DNA of 64,000 nt from JAHDNZ01 sp036721855 (GCA_036721855.1 DAIMKF010000002.1:1-64000); one strand, 5' to 3'. Positions 1-9,425 are shown, counted from the stretch's first letter. A program made the numbers and translations. The notes: generated from the sequence alone by a model not told the origin.

Positions 1-62
1 CTTTAGACTCCGTTACCATGGAAGTTAAATTTACAAAGTGGAACTTAACTTTTCACCATCTA

Positions 63-1418
63 TCAAATAGACTGACTTTTAAGAGTAAGAATCCCTCCCA
101 TAAGACCAATATCACTAACTATAGCACTGCTTTTTCCTGCACATTCAGCTGTAGCCTTTAGAATTTCATAACCTATAGGAAGATTCTTTTCTCTTTCTTT
201 GGCCCAGTGAGGTAGATTAGTAAATTTAGGTTGTTTTCTCAAATCTAAGCGGTAGCCATGAATTTTATTACTATCATAATTTTTTAGACCTAAGACTAAA
301 CCAGCTAGAGTTGTAGCTGTTCCCCCAATAAAAACCAATTCTCCGATAAGTTTACATGTTTTTAATTGGTTTTGAACTAACTGTTTAACTAATGAAAGCT
401 CACTTAATGTTGGTGGTATTTTGAGATTTAATGTTTTGGCTACTGACCAAAAACCAAGTTTAAAACTTCGCAGGCTTTGAATTTCCCCCCCTTGCCCGGT
501 AATTATTTCCATACTACCGCCACCAAGATCAACAATTGTAACCTGATCCTGTAATGAAAGCGAGTTAGTGGCTCCCAAAAAAGAATACTCCGCCTCTAAA
601 TCGCCAGAAATAACCTTGAGTCTACTGTCAATTTCTTCCCGACGCCAAATTCCCGTTGCTACTCCTAAAACTAGATCTGCTCCACTTTTAGTGGTGAGCT
701 GCAAGTATCTATCTATAGCTTTAATGGTCTTATTTTTACCTTTTTCTAAATCATTTCCCGCTTCTGTAGTTATTGTTTCTTGATAAATAGCTTGCCAAAA
801 TCCGTCTTGATCATGACTAAAGACCGGTACCGGCAATGGTTTGGGATATGAAGCAGCAATTAACAGGCGACAGGTATTGCTACCTGCATCGATAACAGCC
901 TTGGGCCTTTTTTTTAGCGGGGGAATGGGTGGGCAGTTTTTGGGGCAGAGTGTTTCTTGCCAGGGAGAAATTTTAGACCAGACTTCTTCACCTATTGGGT
1001 TTTGACCTGTAGAAAGAAAATGAGCCAGATGCATATGTAAACACTTAACACCTAATGATTGAGAACCACCAACACCTGATTTAACTAGCTTTTTTTTAAT
1101 TTTGTCACTAAGAGGAGCATCCTCTCTAATGTAGCTGCTACGTTCTTTAGCATAACTTTTATGAGCCCCAAATAGAGCTCTTTTGAATTTTTTATCCACA
1201 GAGAGTCTTTTTGTATAATAACCTATTAAACCTTCCGCTTCTAAAGAAGATACTTCTTTAACAAGATATGGACATGCTAACCAATATAGTGTAGGAGAAA
1301 TTGCACCTTTATATGGATGTGTTTTTAGAACCAGTGGATAACCCCAAGGACACCGTATTTGAACCTGATAACATCCTTGTGGTTTTCTCCCTAACTGTGC
1401 CTCAACTCGCTCTTGCAT
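63..1418 (-). CDS. DUF501 - Ppx/GppA phosphatase fusion protein
   Basis: 451 aa. The first ~160 residues match the DUF501 family (Cys/His-rich stretch CLHMHLAHFL, then CPKNCPP near 160). From about residue 170 a Ppx/GppA exopolyphosphatase/pppGpp phosphohydrolase domain begins with the phosphate-1 motif (AVIDAGSNTCRLLI), followed by the phosphate-2 motif IVDLGGGSMEI and the adenosine-type motif VFIGGTATTLAGL of the actin-like ATPase fold. The family hydrolyses polyphosphate or pppGpp in the cytoplasm. The two domains are, to my knowledge, often encoded by adjacent genes, so the single uninterrupted reading frame looks like a fusion. An AGGAGG box lies 7 nt before the ATG. It is the last gene of the divIC/yabR cluster, separated from the S1 gene by a terminator. 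The substrate (polyP or pppGpp) cannot be decided from the sequence. Confidence 0.85.
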   Translation of the reverse strand: MQERVEAQLGRKPQGCYQVQIRCPWGYPLVLKTHPYKGAISPTLYWLACPYLVKEVSSLEAEGLIGYYTKRLSVDKKFKRALFGAHKSYAKERSSYIREDAPLSDKIKKKLVKSGVGGSQSLGVKCLHMHLAHFLSTGQNPIGEEVWSKISPWQETLCPKNCPPIPPLKKRPKAVIDAGSNTCRLLIAASYPKPLPVPVFSHDQDGFWQAIYQETITTEAGNDLEKGKNKTIKAIDRYLQLTTKSGADLVLGVATGIWRREEIDSRLKVISGDLEAEYSFLGATNSLSLQDQVTIVDLGGGSMEIITGQGGEIQSLRSFKLGFWSVAKTLNLKIPPTLSELSLVKQLVQNQLKTCKLIGELVFIGGTATTLAGLVLGLKNYDSNKIHGYRLDLRKQPKFTNLPHWAKEREKNLPIGYEILKATAECAGKSSAIVSDIGLMGGILTLKSQSI

Positions 1419-1449
1419 AGTTAACCTCCTAAATTAAATTAGAAAGGAG

Positions 1450-1484
1450 TTTTTATAAAGAAAGGGCATCCTGTAAAGATGCCC
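1450..1484 (-). terminator. Intrinsic terminator after the S1-domain gene
   Basis: Arms GGGCATC (1464-1470) and GATGCCC (1478-1484) form a 7-bp perfect stem with a 7-nt loop. On the minus strand this is followed by a U-rich run (TTTCTTTATAAAA), just past the stop of the S1-domain gene and before the DUF501-Ppx start. Confidence 0.7.
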
Positions 1485-1495
1485 ATAAATTTCAA

Positions 1496-1903
1496 TTACA
1501 TACTATTTGCGCTTATGCGGGCTGAACCCCGGCCCCCTCTTTTAGAATCTTGATTTTTCTTAAGATCTTTTTGTCTAACTTCACTATCTTTAAGAAACTT
1601 AGATAGCTTTAATTCAAAGTTCTTATCATTTTGCTGACTTTTGTTATTGCGACGAGAGCGTTCTTTGTTAACGCTTTCAACCTTTCTAATAGAAAGGCCA
1701 ATCTTACCATCTTTGATAGATAGTATTCTTACCTTAATAGAATCATTTAATTTCAAATAGTCGTTTATGTCTTGTACATAATCATCTGCGACTTCTGAAA
1801 TGTGAACTAGACCTGTTTGACCGTTACCTAGTTCGACAAAAGCACCAAAATTAGTTATTCCAGTAACTTTACCTTCAACAACGCTCCCAACCTCAATCGA
1901 CAT
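1496..1903 (-). CDS. yabR: S1 RNA-binding domain protein (YabR/GSP13-like)
   Basis: 135 aa. Residues 1-75 are a complete S1 OB-fold (VGSVVEGKVTGITNFGAFVEL, then GLVHISEVA and KVRILSIKDGKIGLSIRK), as in ribosomal protein S1 and PNPase. The tail is basic, Ser/Arg/Lys-rich and probably disordered. Family members bind RNA and the ribosome; Bacillus YabR and general stress protein 13 are the nearest well-known relatives. The position next to divIC is the conserved Firmicute position of yabR. A GAGGAG box precedes the ATG. Confidence 0.88.
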   Translation of the reverse strand: MSIEVGSVVEGKVTGITNFGAFVELGNGQTGLVHISEVADDYVQDINDYLKLNDSIKVRILSIKDGKIGLSIRKVESVNKERSRRNNKSQQNDKNFELKLSKFLKDSEVRQKDLKKNQDSKRGGRGSARISANSM

Positions 1904-1986
1904 ACTAGAAGGGACTCCTCCTCAATAATATTAAGCCGTATAAGCTTTTCACATTATATTATACCAACCAAAGACATAATGTCAAC

Positions 1987-2343
1987 TCAGTTTCCGATTC
2001 CTTCCCGAGCAGAACTTTTTCTTTTTGTAACTTCAGTCTCAGTTGCCGGTTGAACTGATTCACTAAAAACATAAGTAATTTCGCCAGGTTTAACAAACCC
2101 TAACTCTTTGCGGGCAACCTCTTCAATGGTTTTGGGATCTTTCCATTTCTCGATTTCAAGACTAACTTCTTCCTGCTTTTTTTTAACATTCACAATTGAA
2201 GTATTAATCTTTTGTAACTCATTTTTTAATTTTTTAATTGCTTTTTGGGTAGCAAATATATTAAACAGGTTCCAACTTAAAGTGGTAATTAATAGGATCA
2301 ATAGCAACACTTGTTTAATATTTGGGCGAAACTTTTTTGCCAT
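1987..2343 (-). CDS. divIC: Septum formation initiator DivIC/FtsB family
   Basis: 118 aa bitopic membrane protein. A short basic cytoplasmic N-terminus is followed by one transmembrane helix (about residues 12-31, VLLLILLITTLSWNLFNIFA), then a coiled coil (about 33-68) and the conserved tail EEVARKELGFVKPGEITYVF. DivIC partners FtsL in the divisome at the septum and regulates septal peptidoglycan synthesis. The gene order yabP-yabQ-divIC-yabR is that of Bacillus and most spore formers. A GGGGGAG box is placed upstream of the ATG. Confidence 0.92.
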   Translation of the reverse strand: MAKKFRPNIKQVLLLILLITTLSWNLFNIFATQKAIKKLKNELQKINTSIVNVKKKQEEVSLEIEKWKDPKTIEEVARKELGFVKPGEITYVFSESVQPATETEVTKRKSSAREGIGN

Positions 2344-2397
2344 TTGTTTCTCCCCCTACTTAACTTTACAAAGAACCGGCTATCGAAATACGTATCT

Positions 2398-2820
2398 TTA
2401 ATTATACTTTGGCACAGAACTTTTGCCTAATTTCAGTTTCCTATATAAAGAATACATTATTAACGCTAAACTTTCCATAGCTAAACGCAAAAAAAATAAA
2501 ATTATAGTAAATATAAGAAAAATAGAACCCCAGATTCTTTTTAAAGCCAAGGCTATTGTGGCACCTATTGTTCTTCTTGAAATAAGTGCAAAGACAAAGA
2601 TGCCAAGCATAACAGCGATTATTACATAATAACGCAAAAGGCCTCCGTTACTTATATACCATACTACACCGGAGATAGGAAGCATAAACACAAATAAAAG
2701 CAAAGCATTTTTTTTGGTATCTTTTGACAACACCTCTAATATTTCCCATAAAAAGCCCCACATAATACCAAGTAGCATAAGATAGCCAATTGAGACTAGC
2801 TGCGAAGCCAGAGGCAGCAT
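2398..2820 (-). CDS. yabQ: Spore cortex biosynthesis protein YabQ
   Basis: 140 aa integral membrane protein with about four hydrophobic helices. The N-terminus (SQLVSIGYLMLLGIMWGFLWEILEV) matches the YabQ family, which is needed for spore cortex formation and localises to forespore membranes. It sits directly between yabP and divIC, its conserved place. A GGAGGGA box precedes the ATG. Its presence indicates an endospore-forming ancestry. Confidence 0.88.
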   Translation of the reverse strand: MLPLASQLVSIGYLMLLGIMWGFLWEILEVLSKDTKKNALLLFVFMLPISGVVWYISNGGLLRYYVIIAVMLGIFVFALISRRTIGATIALALKRIWGSIFLIFTIILFFLRLAMESLALIMYSLYRKLKLGKSSVPKYN

Positions 2821-2884
2821 GGAAATTCCCTCCTAACATAGCTTTCCATACTATGCCTCTGGCTTTAGAACTGTTACTTTTGCT

Positions 2885-3172
2885 TTAGCGAAAGAACTTT
2901 CCGAAAAACCCTGCCTTATGTCCGCTACTACCTAGATATTCTATGGTGCTTACAGTACCATTTACATTTAATTTCCCCGCATCTATGTTCAGCTGGTTTA
3001 CATGGAGGTTTTCACCTCTTACTATCAGAAGGCCTTCTTCAGTTTCTAAGATAATCTCTTGATCATCAAAACTTTCTACGCTGATTACACCTTCAACAGC
3101 TAAGTCTTGTCTGTTTTTTAAAACAACCGCATGATTTTTTAATTGGCCTACACGCTTTTCTTCTATAGCCAC
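2885..3172 (-). CDS. yabP: Sporulation protein YabP
   Basis: 95 aa from the GTG at 3172, preceded 5 nt upstream by a strong AAGGGGGG box. An ATG at 3223 would add 17 residues but has no clear ribosome binding site. The body matches YabP/YqfC family proteins: GVISVESFDDQEIILETEEGL, then an acidic-to-hydrophobic beta-rich core and an aromatic/basic end (GFFGKFFR). YabP works with YabQ in spore cortex formation. It lies ~65 nt upstream of yabQ on the same strand. Confidence 0.85.
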   Translation of the reverse strand: MAIEEKRVGQLKNHAVVLKNRQDLAVEGVISVESFDDQEIILETEEGLLIVRGENLHVNQLNIDAGKLNVNGTVSTIEYLGSSGHKAGFFGKFFR

Positions 3173-3253
3173 AGCTACCCCCCCCTTACTTACTACTTTC
3201 AGCTTATTATTATGAGGGGACATGTATGACTATCATTTTATTTAGCGTCACTA

Positions 3254-4168
3254 TTATTGATAAACTTTAGTTAAGGTAACATCGGGGAAAAAGTACTTTA
3301 CTATCTCTTTGGCTGTTTTGCCTTGCTCAGCTAGTGCATAGGCTCCCCATTGACTCATACCTACACCATGTCCATAGCCCTTTCCCCTAAAGGTTACCTC
3401 GGTAGCAGTTTGATCTATATTTTCAATCCAGATCGATTTTAGCTTAGTAGAATCAAGTGCGATGCGAAACTCCGGTCCGGGTATTTTTTTGGATTGACCT
3501 TGCCCCGAGACAGTAAACTCAGTAACTCGGCCTTGGGAATTTTTTTGGGTTGCTTCGACCTTTTCTACCGTAAAATTAGCCAAGCCTTTCTCGTTTAAGA
3601 GTTTGCTAATCTCAGCAAAGGTATAACTAGCAGTCCAATTGCGATCCTCAGGTGGAGCATAGTTTTGGCCCGGATCCTTTACGACTTTAATATAGTCAGG
3701 TTCAGCTTCGGAGTAATTTAAACCGGTTTTGGCGGTAGTTGTTTCTCCTCCTGAAAAGGCATGAAACCAGGCTTTGATATATTTGTTATTATACTTGGCT
3801 ACAACTCCTTGGGTCTCTTTGACCGCATTTCTAATCTCGTCTGTTATAGCTAATTTGTTATATGCTTGGGTCTCGGTAATATCATCTGAAAGGTCGGTGC
3901 CATACTTAGCTTTAGTCCCGCCACGTTCTATAAACTCCATGGTAAATGTTCTGGCTAAAATAGCTTGGGCAGCATAGGCTTGCTTAGGCCAGTTTGGCAA
4001 CATTTCACCTGCTACAACTCCAGATAGATACTCCTCGAGTGGCAGTTCTTCCTTTGTACCGGTTTTAGTTAGGTACAAAGAGACCTTAGGTTCCTTTTTC
4101 TGTCCGGATAGATTACAACCGGCAACAAAAAGTATTACGGTTAACAACAAGAACCATCTTTTTTTCAT
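3254..4168 (-). CDS. SpoIID/LytB-domain lipoprotein
   Basis: 304 aa from the ATG at 4168, which has a GGAGGGA box; a Met five codons upstream lacks one. The N-terminus is a lipoprotein signal (LLLTVILFVAGC). The rest is a SpoIID/LytB domain: EYLSGVVAGEMLPNWPKQAYAAQAILARTF near residue 45, AWFHAFSGGETTTA near 130, and the C-terminal GYGHGVGMSQWGAYALA. SpoIID is the lytic transglycosylase that degrades denuded glycan strands during engulfment; vegetative relatives are amidase enhancers. It occupies the mazG-yabP interval, where Bacillus has yabO. Whether it is true SpoIID or a vegetative paralogue is undecided. Confidence 0.85.
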   Translation of the reverse strand: MKKRWFLLLTVILFVAGCNLSGQKKEPKVSLYLTKTGTKEELPLEEYLSGVVAGEMLPNWPKQAYAAQAILARTFTMEFIERGGTKAKYGTDLSDDITETQAYNKLAITDEIRNAVKETQGVVAKYNNKYIKAWFHAFSGGETTTAKTGLNYSEAEPDYIKVVKDPGQNYAPPEDRNWTASYTFAEISKLLNEKGLANFTVEKVEATQKNSQGRVTEFTVSGQGQSKKIPGPEFRIALDSTKLKSIWIENIDQTATEVTFRGKGYGHGVGMSQWGAYALAEQGKTAKEIVKYFFPDVTLTKVYQ

Positions 4169-4207
4169 AGAATATCCCTCCAAGAGATATTCTGTATTTT
4201 ACCGCTC

Positions 4208-5488
4208 CTACTTATCCTCTTTTTTGGCCTCTTCCCAAAAAACATCCATTTCAGCAAGGCTCATCTCTTCTAAAGGCCTATTGGCATGGGACTCGATATA
4301 TCTAAAGCGCTTTTGAAACTTATTAATGGTTTTGGTTAGTGCTACTTCAGGATCCACTTTTAGAAAACGGGCCAAATTCACTATCGCAAATAAGAGGTCC
4401 CCTAGTTCTTCTTCCCTTTCAGGCCAAGAGGTTGCCTGATGCAATTCATGCAATTCTTCGTTAACTTTATCCCAAACAGGACCTATCTCGTCCCAGTCAA
4501 AACCAACCTTAGCTACCTTTTTCTGTACCTTTAAAGCTTTGGTTAGCCCCGGTAAATATTTGGGAATACCATCTAAAATAGATAGACGGTCCTCTTTACC
4601 TCTTTCATTTTTTTTGAGTTTCTCCCAGTTAAGGAGTACTGTTTCGGCCGAGTCCACCTTAAGATCGGCAAAGACATGGGGATGTCTGTGAATCATTTTT
4701 TGGGAGATGTTTTCCGCTACTTTATCCAAATTAAAAAGGCCTTTTTCTTCAGCTATGGTACAATGAAAGATTACCTGCAATAATACATCACCTAACTCTT
4801 CAACCATTAGGTGCGGATCTCCGGAATCGATTGCGTCCCACAGTTCATATGCCTCTTCAACCACATATGGTTTTAAGGAATTAAAGGTTTGAGCTCTATC
4901 CCAGGGGCAGCCATCTTCTGCTCTTAGCTTTTGCATAATACTTATAAGCTGTTCAATTGGTTTTAGACTTATCTTTTCTGTCACCAAGATATAGCCATCT
5001 GTAATCGTTAGATCGCCAATCTTAGCTTGTCCGCTTAAAAGACAATCTTCATAACTAACCTCTTTATCAGGAGGCAGAATTTGCTTTAACTCTTCCCATT
5101 TACTAGGGTATATTCTTAAAACAACTGTATCTAGAACTTCCTGCTGATAATTGTCACTGTAGTACCATTTAGAAGGTAAAGGCAGAGCCTGCAGACGTGA
5201 TGGTGCAGAAACTATCTCTAAACCGGCTATCTTTTTTAAATAAGCTTCATCACTCAAAGGATCGCCGGCAACAGCCAGAACTAGATCTTCTTTTTGATCC
5301 AATAAAACAGAGCTGCGCAAAGAAGGAGACCACATGTCCCATTTTTGCAGACCTTTAGTTTGTACTTCTTGCCAGATTGGATGCCAGGAAGCTGTTGTCG
5401 CAACATTTTTAGCATTTTTAAGTAAGCTTATAGCCTTAGGCGATAATTCTGCGGTGGTCCCTGTTCCTAAACCTACTGCAATGATCAT
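4208..5488 (-). CDS. mazG: Nucleoside triphosphate pyrophosphohydrolase MazG (YabN-type, two-domain)
   Basis: 426 aa. The N-terminus (IIAVGLGTGTTAELSPKAI) is a tetrapyrrole-methylase-like domain as in YabN, but it covers only ~165 residues rather than the usual ~220, so it looks shortened. From ~180 come two MazG units. The first has GCPWDRAQTFNSLKPYVVEEAYEL and EELGDVLLQVIFH, and the second has REEELGDLLFAIVNLARFL; these carry the EExxE and ExxD Mg-binding residues. MazG hydrolyses (d)NTPs to NMP and PPi and acts as a housecleaning enzyme. The mfd-mazG-spoIID-like-yabP order supports co-transcription on the minus strand. Confidence 0.92.
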   Translation of the reverse strand: MIIAVGLGTGTTAELSPKAISLLKNAKNVATTASWHPIWQEVQTKGLQKWDMWSPSLRSSVLLDQKEDLVLAVAGDPLSDEAYLKKIAGLEIVSAPSRLQALPLPSKWYYSDNYQQEVLDTVVLRIYPSKWEELKQILPPDKEVSYEDCLLSGQAKIGDLTITDGYILVTEKISLKPIEQLISIMQKLRAEDGCPWDRAQTFNSLKPYVVEEAYELWDAIDSGDPHLMVEELGDVLLQVIFHCTIAEEKGLFNLDKVAENISQKMIHRHPHVFADLKVDSAETVLLNWEKLKKNERGKEDRLSILDGIPKYLPGLTKALKVQKKVAKVGFDWDEIGPVWDKVNEELHELHQATSWPEREEELGDLLFAIVNLARFLKVDPEVALTKTINKFQKRFRYIESHANRPLEEMSLAEMDVFWEEAKKEDK

Positions 5489-5522
5489 TAAACCTCGCTC
5501 TCCTTCTTAGGTTTATTTAAGT

Positions 5523-8500
5523 CTATTGGGCAAGTATCTCTAAAAGGTTTAAGAGAAGTCGTCTTGATTGTTGGTCTTTAGAGTTCCACTTGTGAATTTT
5601 CAACTGGGGTGTCTTACTGTGAACAAAACCTATTTTATTACGGTATTTTTCCCAGGCCTTTTGAATCTTGTTGCCGTTAAGAGATGAATCCGCTCGAAAA
5701 CGAATTATCAGATTGGTTGATTCCCTGCCAATTTCTCTTTGTTCTATGATCTCCTCGATTAGAAGTGTATAACATAAAAGTTTAAGGTGACTATACCAGA
5801 GTAGGTTTTCTGCTTCTTCCGGGAGATTTCCAAATCTATCTATTAATTCATCTTCAATCTCCACTATAGACTTGTAGTCATCAATGGCATTAATCTTCTT
5901 GTACATCTCAATCTTTTGTCCCTCATTGAGAATATAGCTTCTCGGTAAATAAGCATCTATAGTAATATTAATCTGCGGTTCAAAGACTTTATCCTCTTGA
6001 TCTTTACTTTCTCTTCTTGCCTCTACTGCTTCTGCAAGCATCTGGCAATAAAGTTCAAAGCCTACCGAAGCAATAAAGCCATGTTGTTCCGGGCCAAGAA
6101 TATTACCCGCGCCTCGGATTTCCAAGTCACGCATTGCCAGCTTAAACCCAGAGCCAAGTTCGGTAAAGTCACGAATGGCACTGAGACGTTTTTGGGCCAC
6201 TTCGTTAAGGACTTTATTGGGCTTATAGGTAAAGTAGGCATAGGCAACACGGTTGGTTCTACCTACACGCCCTCTTAACTGGTAGAGTTGTGAAAGGCCA
6301 AAGTGGTCGGCATTATAAACAATAAGTGTATTGACATTGGAGATATCAAGACCGGTTTCAATAATCGTGGTACAAACTAAAATATCATACTCTTTTTCTA
6401 AAAACTTTACCATAACCCGTTCAAGATATTTTTCATCCATCTGACCATGAGCTATGGCAATATGTGCTTCAGGAATTAGATTTTGTACCTCGGCAGCCAT
6501 TTCTTCGATACCATTAATTCTGTTAAAAACAAAGTAAACCTGGCCTTTTCTAGCTAGTTCTCTTAAAATAGCCTCTCTTATAGTCTCAAGGTTATACTCG
6601 GTAACATAGGTCCTTACCGGATATCTATCTTCCGGTGGTGTTTCAATAAGGCTCATATCCCTAACACCCACTAAAGACATGTGCAAAGTCCTAGGAATTG
6701 GTGTGGCAGTCATGGTTAAGACATCGACATTCTTTTTTAAGTACTTTAGTTTCTCTTTTTGAACCACACCAAAACGTTGTTCTTCATCGATTATTACCAG
6801 CCCTAAATCCTTAAATTTAACATCTTTTGATAAGAGCCTGTGGGTACCGATAACTATATCCACTCTGCCATTGGCGATTTCTTTTAAGGTTTCTCTATTG
6901 GTAGATGCTGATTGAAATCTACTTAATAACTTAATATTAAAGGGATAGTTTTTAAACCTTTCCCGGAAAGTATTAAAATGCTGCATACCTAAGATTGTGG
7001 TGGGGACCAAAGCTGCAACTTGCTTGCCGTCTGAGGCTGCCTTAAAGGCAGCTCTAATTGCTACCTCGGTTTTGCCATACCCTACATCACCGCAGAGTAA
7101 CCGTTCCATGGGTTGTGGTTTGGTCATATCTAATTTAACATCGTTGATGGCCTTTAACTGATCTGGTGTTTCCTGATAGGGAAACTCGTCTTCAAATTGC
7201 TTTTGGAAATCATCATCAGGCGAAAATGCATGTCCCCGTAAAGACTCTCTGGCTGCATAAAGCTCTATCAACTCTTCAGCCATTTTTTGCACGGAAACTT
7301 TTACTCTTTGTTTAACCTTCTGCCACTCGCTGCCACCAAGTTTGTTAAGTTTTGGAGCATCATCACTCAAGCCAGAGTATTTTTGCAGCAGTTGAATTTG
7401 GTCGGTGGGAATATAAAGTTTCTCTCCTTCACCGGCATAGTGAATAACAAGATAGTCTTTATGGGTACTGTTTATTTCCAAAGTCTCCATGCCTGTATAA
7501 CGACCAATACCATGGTTTATATGAACTACATAATCGCCGGGTTTTAACTGATCAGACGAATGCAAGACTTTACCCTGTGAAAAAATAGGCTTTTTACGTC
7601 TTTTGGCTCCACCAAAAAGTTCCCGATCGGTAATTATCACCAGATTGTCTTCAAGGCTTTCAAATCCTGATTCGAAATTTCCCCTCAAAAGCAAAACCGC
7701 TTTTTCAGTTGGCTTACTCGCCACTAAAACTTGTTTCTCCTTTAGTAACCTTTGTAGCCTTTCTTCTCTTTCCTGGGTTGAAACAATCACCACTATTTGT
7801 GTTTTCTTCTCTAAATGTCTTAATATATCTTCATAAAAAAGTGTCTCCACCGGGCCTTGGTATATATTGGGTTGCCGGAAACGAAATTCAGCCTTGCTTT
7901 CTTGTTCTTCGATCTCGTTAATATAAAATACTTGGCACTTATTAATTTTTTCTTCTGCATCCTGGAAATTATGGAAGTTTGTAAAAACGCTAGGCAACAC
8001 TCTACCTTTGCCCAACAAAAGGCTCATAGACTCACTAATTTCTTTTAACCAATGCTCTGTGCCGTATAAGAGTTCTTCATGATCCTCAACTATAATAGTT
8101 TCGGGTTTTACATAATCAAAAAACAGATTTTTGTTACCATAAAAATAGGGCAGATAACCTATCTCTCCATCAAAGCCTTGGCCCTCAGCAAATTTTTCCA
8201 AATCCCCTCTGACTTTTTCTTCCAATTCTTTAGCTTCCTGAAAATAATTCCCTTGCTTGAGGTTTTCTATCTGTTTTATCAGTTCAGCTTCAATTTTTTT
8301 CTTAGCCTCAGCAAATATCCCTTGGGAATAGAAAAATTCTCTGGCCGGAAGAATTTCTATTGTTTTTATGAATTCGATTGATCTTTGATCTTCTGGATTA
8401 AAGTAGCGGATCGAATCTATTTCCTCGTCAAACAATTCAAGCCTGACTGGCTCACCTATTAAAGGATAGATATCTAAAATATCACCTCTAATGCTAAACT

Positions 8501-9011
8501 GTCCGGGACCATCTACCTGTGGGAGCCTTTTATATCCTAAACCGACAAGATGTTCAATGGTCTTTTCATATTTTAATCTCTGGCCGACAGCAAAGGTCTT
8601 CAGAGCATCTTTTAAGACCTCTGGAGGTATTAAAGTCGTTTCAATTGCTTGGATTGTTGCAATAAAAAATCGCCCTTCCCCTTTTAGTGCCCGAGACAAA
8701 ACACTGATTCGTTGCCCAACTACCGGAGGTGATTCCGGGATAGTTTCAAAAGGTAGAATTTCCCGTTGAGGAAAAACAAAGACCGGCTCATTGGTCCAGG
8801 ATTCTAAATCCTGAGCTAAGCGATAAGCTTTATCTTCATTGCGACAGATAATAAGGACTTTATTACTTTCTTTTGAGATAAAACTGTACACTAAAGAGCG
8901 GCCACTACCAGATGGTATGACAATGCTTGTCTTCTGATGCAATTCTTTAATTCTTCTAAGTTTATCCATAGTCTGGGGTGAAAGCACTTTTTTAATTTTT
9001 TCTATCAGCAT
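5523..9011 (-). CDS. mfd: Transcription-repair coupling factor Mfd
   Basis: 1162 aa from the ATG at 9011, which has a GGAGGCAG box; an upstream ATG at 9026 is in frame. The UvrB-homology region comes first. The RNA-polymerase-interacting CarD-like domain (LKPGDYVVHINHGIGRYTG) is near residue 500. The RecG-type translocase follows, with Walker A GDVGYGKTEVAIRAA, the DEEQRFG Walker B box, and motif III TMTATPIPRTL. The C-terminal TRCF domain is last. Mfd displaces RNA polymerase stalled at DNA lesions and recruits UvrA. The length and all motifs are normal. Confidence 0.97.
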   Translation of the reverse strand: MLIEKIKKVLSPQTMDKLRRIKELHQKTSIVIPSGSGRSLVYSFISKESNKVLIICRNEDKAYRLAQDLESWTNEPVFVFPQREILPFETIPESPPVVGQRISVLSRALKGEGRFFIATIQAIETTLIPPEVLKDALKTFAVGQRLKYEKTIEHLVGLGYKRLPQVDGPGQFSIRGDILDIYPLIGEPVRLELFDEEIDSIRYFNPEDQRSIEFIKTIEILPAREFFYSQGIFAEAKKKIEAELIKQIENLKQGNYFQEAKELEEKVRGDLEKFAEGQGFDGEIGYLPYFYGNKNLFFDYVKPETIIVEDHEELLYGTEHWLKEISESMSLLLGKGRVLPSVFTNFHNFQDAEEKINKCQVFYINEIEEQESKAEFRFRQPNIYQGPVETLFYEDILRHLEKKTQIVVIVSTQEREERLQRLLKEKQVLVASKPTEKAVLLLRGNFESGFESLEDNLVIITDRELFGGAKRRKKPIFSQGKVLHSSDQLKPGDYVVHINHGIGRYTGMETLEINSTHKDYLVIHYAGEGEKLYIPTDQIQLLQKYSGLSDDAPKLNKLGGSEWQKVKQRVKVSVQKMAEELIELYAARESLRGHAFSPDDDFQKQFEDEFPYQETPDQLKAINDVKLDMTKPQPMERLLCGDVGYGKTEVAIRAAFKAASDGKQVAALVPTTILGMQHFNTFRERFKNYPFNIKLLSRFQSASTNRETLKEIANGRVDIVIGTHRLLSKDVKFKDLGLVIIDEEQRFGVVQKEKLKYLKKNVDVLTMTATPIPRTLHMSLVGVRDMSLIETPPEDRYPVRTYVTEYNLETIREAILRELARKGQVYFVFNRINGIEEMAAEVQNLIPEAHIAIAHGQMDEKYLERVMVKFLEKEYDILVCTTIIETGLDISNVNTLIVYNADHFGLSQLYQLRGRVGRTNRVAYAYFTYKPNKVLNEVAQKRLSAIRDFTELGSGFKLAMRDLEIRGAGNILGPEQHGFIASVGFELYCQMLAEAVEARRESKDQEDKVFEPQINITIDAYLPRSYILNEGQKIEMYKKINAIDDYKSIVEIEDELIDRFGNLPEEAENLLWYSHLKLLCYTLLIEEIIEQREIGRESTNLIIRFRADSSLNGNKIQKAWEKYRNKIGFVHSKTPQLKIHKWNSKDQQSRRLLLNLLEILAQ

Positions 9012-9041
9012 TGTCCTGCCTCCCATAAACCATTAACATTA

Positions 9042-9425
9042 TCATTTTGCTCTCCCTGTAGTTTTTAAAATGTAGATATTATAAAAAGCATGCATTAAAA
9101 ACGCAACCAGAACTGCCAAAAGGGGATTTTTCCACAAAACAAAAGCTACTGCTCCATAAACTCCATGGCCAAAAAGAGCATTGCCTAATAAAAGCAAGTT
9201 GCCGTGAGTAAAACTTTCCCAAATTCCCTCTGCCAGTCCAAAAATAAGGTGAACAGGTAGAGGGCTGACATTAAATAGATATGCCAACCCGTTTTTAACT
9301 GTTTCTTCTATAAGGGGAATGAGTACCAAGTCTGCATTTTTGCCTAGGTAACTATTAAAAAACAATGCTAAAAAAACAGCAAGCATACCTGCGGCAATTG
9401 TTTTTAGCACATAAACAAACAACAT
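9042..9425 (-). CDS. Minimal PrsW/CPBP-like intramembrane protease candidate
   Basis: 127 aa, very hydrophobic, with about four membrane segments. Motifs resemble the PrsW family of membrane metalloproteases in order: EETVK (EExxK-like), GLAEGIWES, GHGVYGA and HAFYN. Those His/Glu residues would be the metal ligands. PrsW proteins are usually over 200 aa, so this is a compact version. It lies 30 nt upstream of mfd and after pth on the same strand, so it is likely co-transcribed. No target anti-sigma factor is visible nearby. The start (ATG 9425) lacks a strong ribosome binding site. Confidence 0.6.
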   Translation of the reverse strand: MLFVYVLKTIAAGMLAVFLALFFNSYLGKNADLVLIPLIEETVKNGLAYLFNVSPLPVHLIFGLAEGIWESFTHGNLLLLGNALFGHGVYGAVAFVLWKNPLLAVLVAFLMHAFYNIYILKTTGRAK

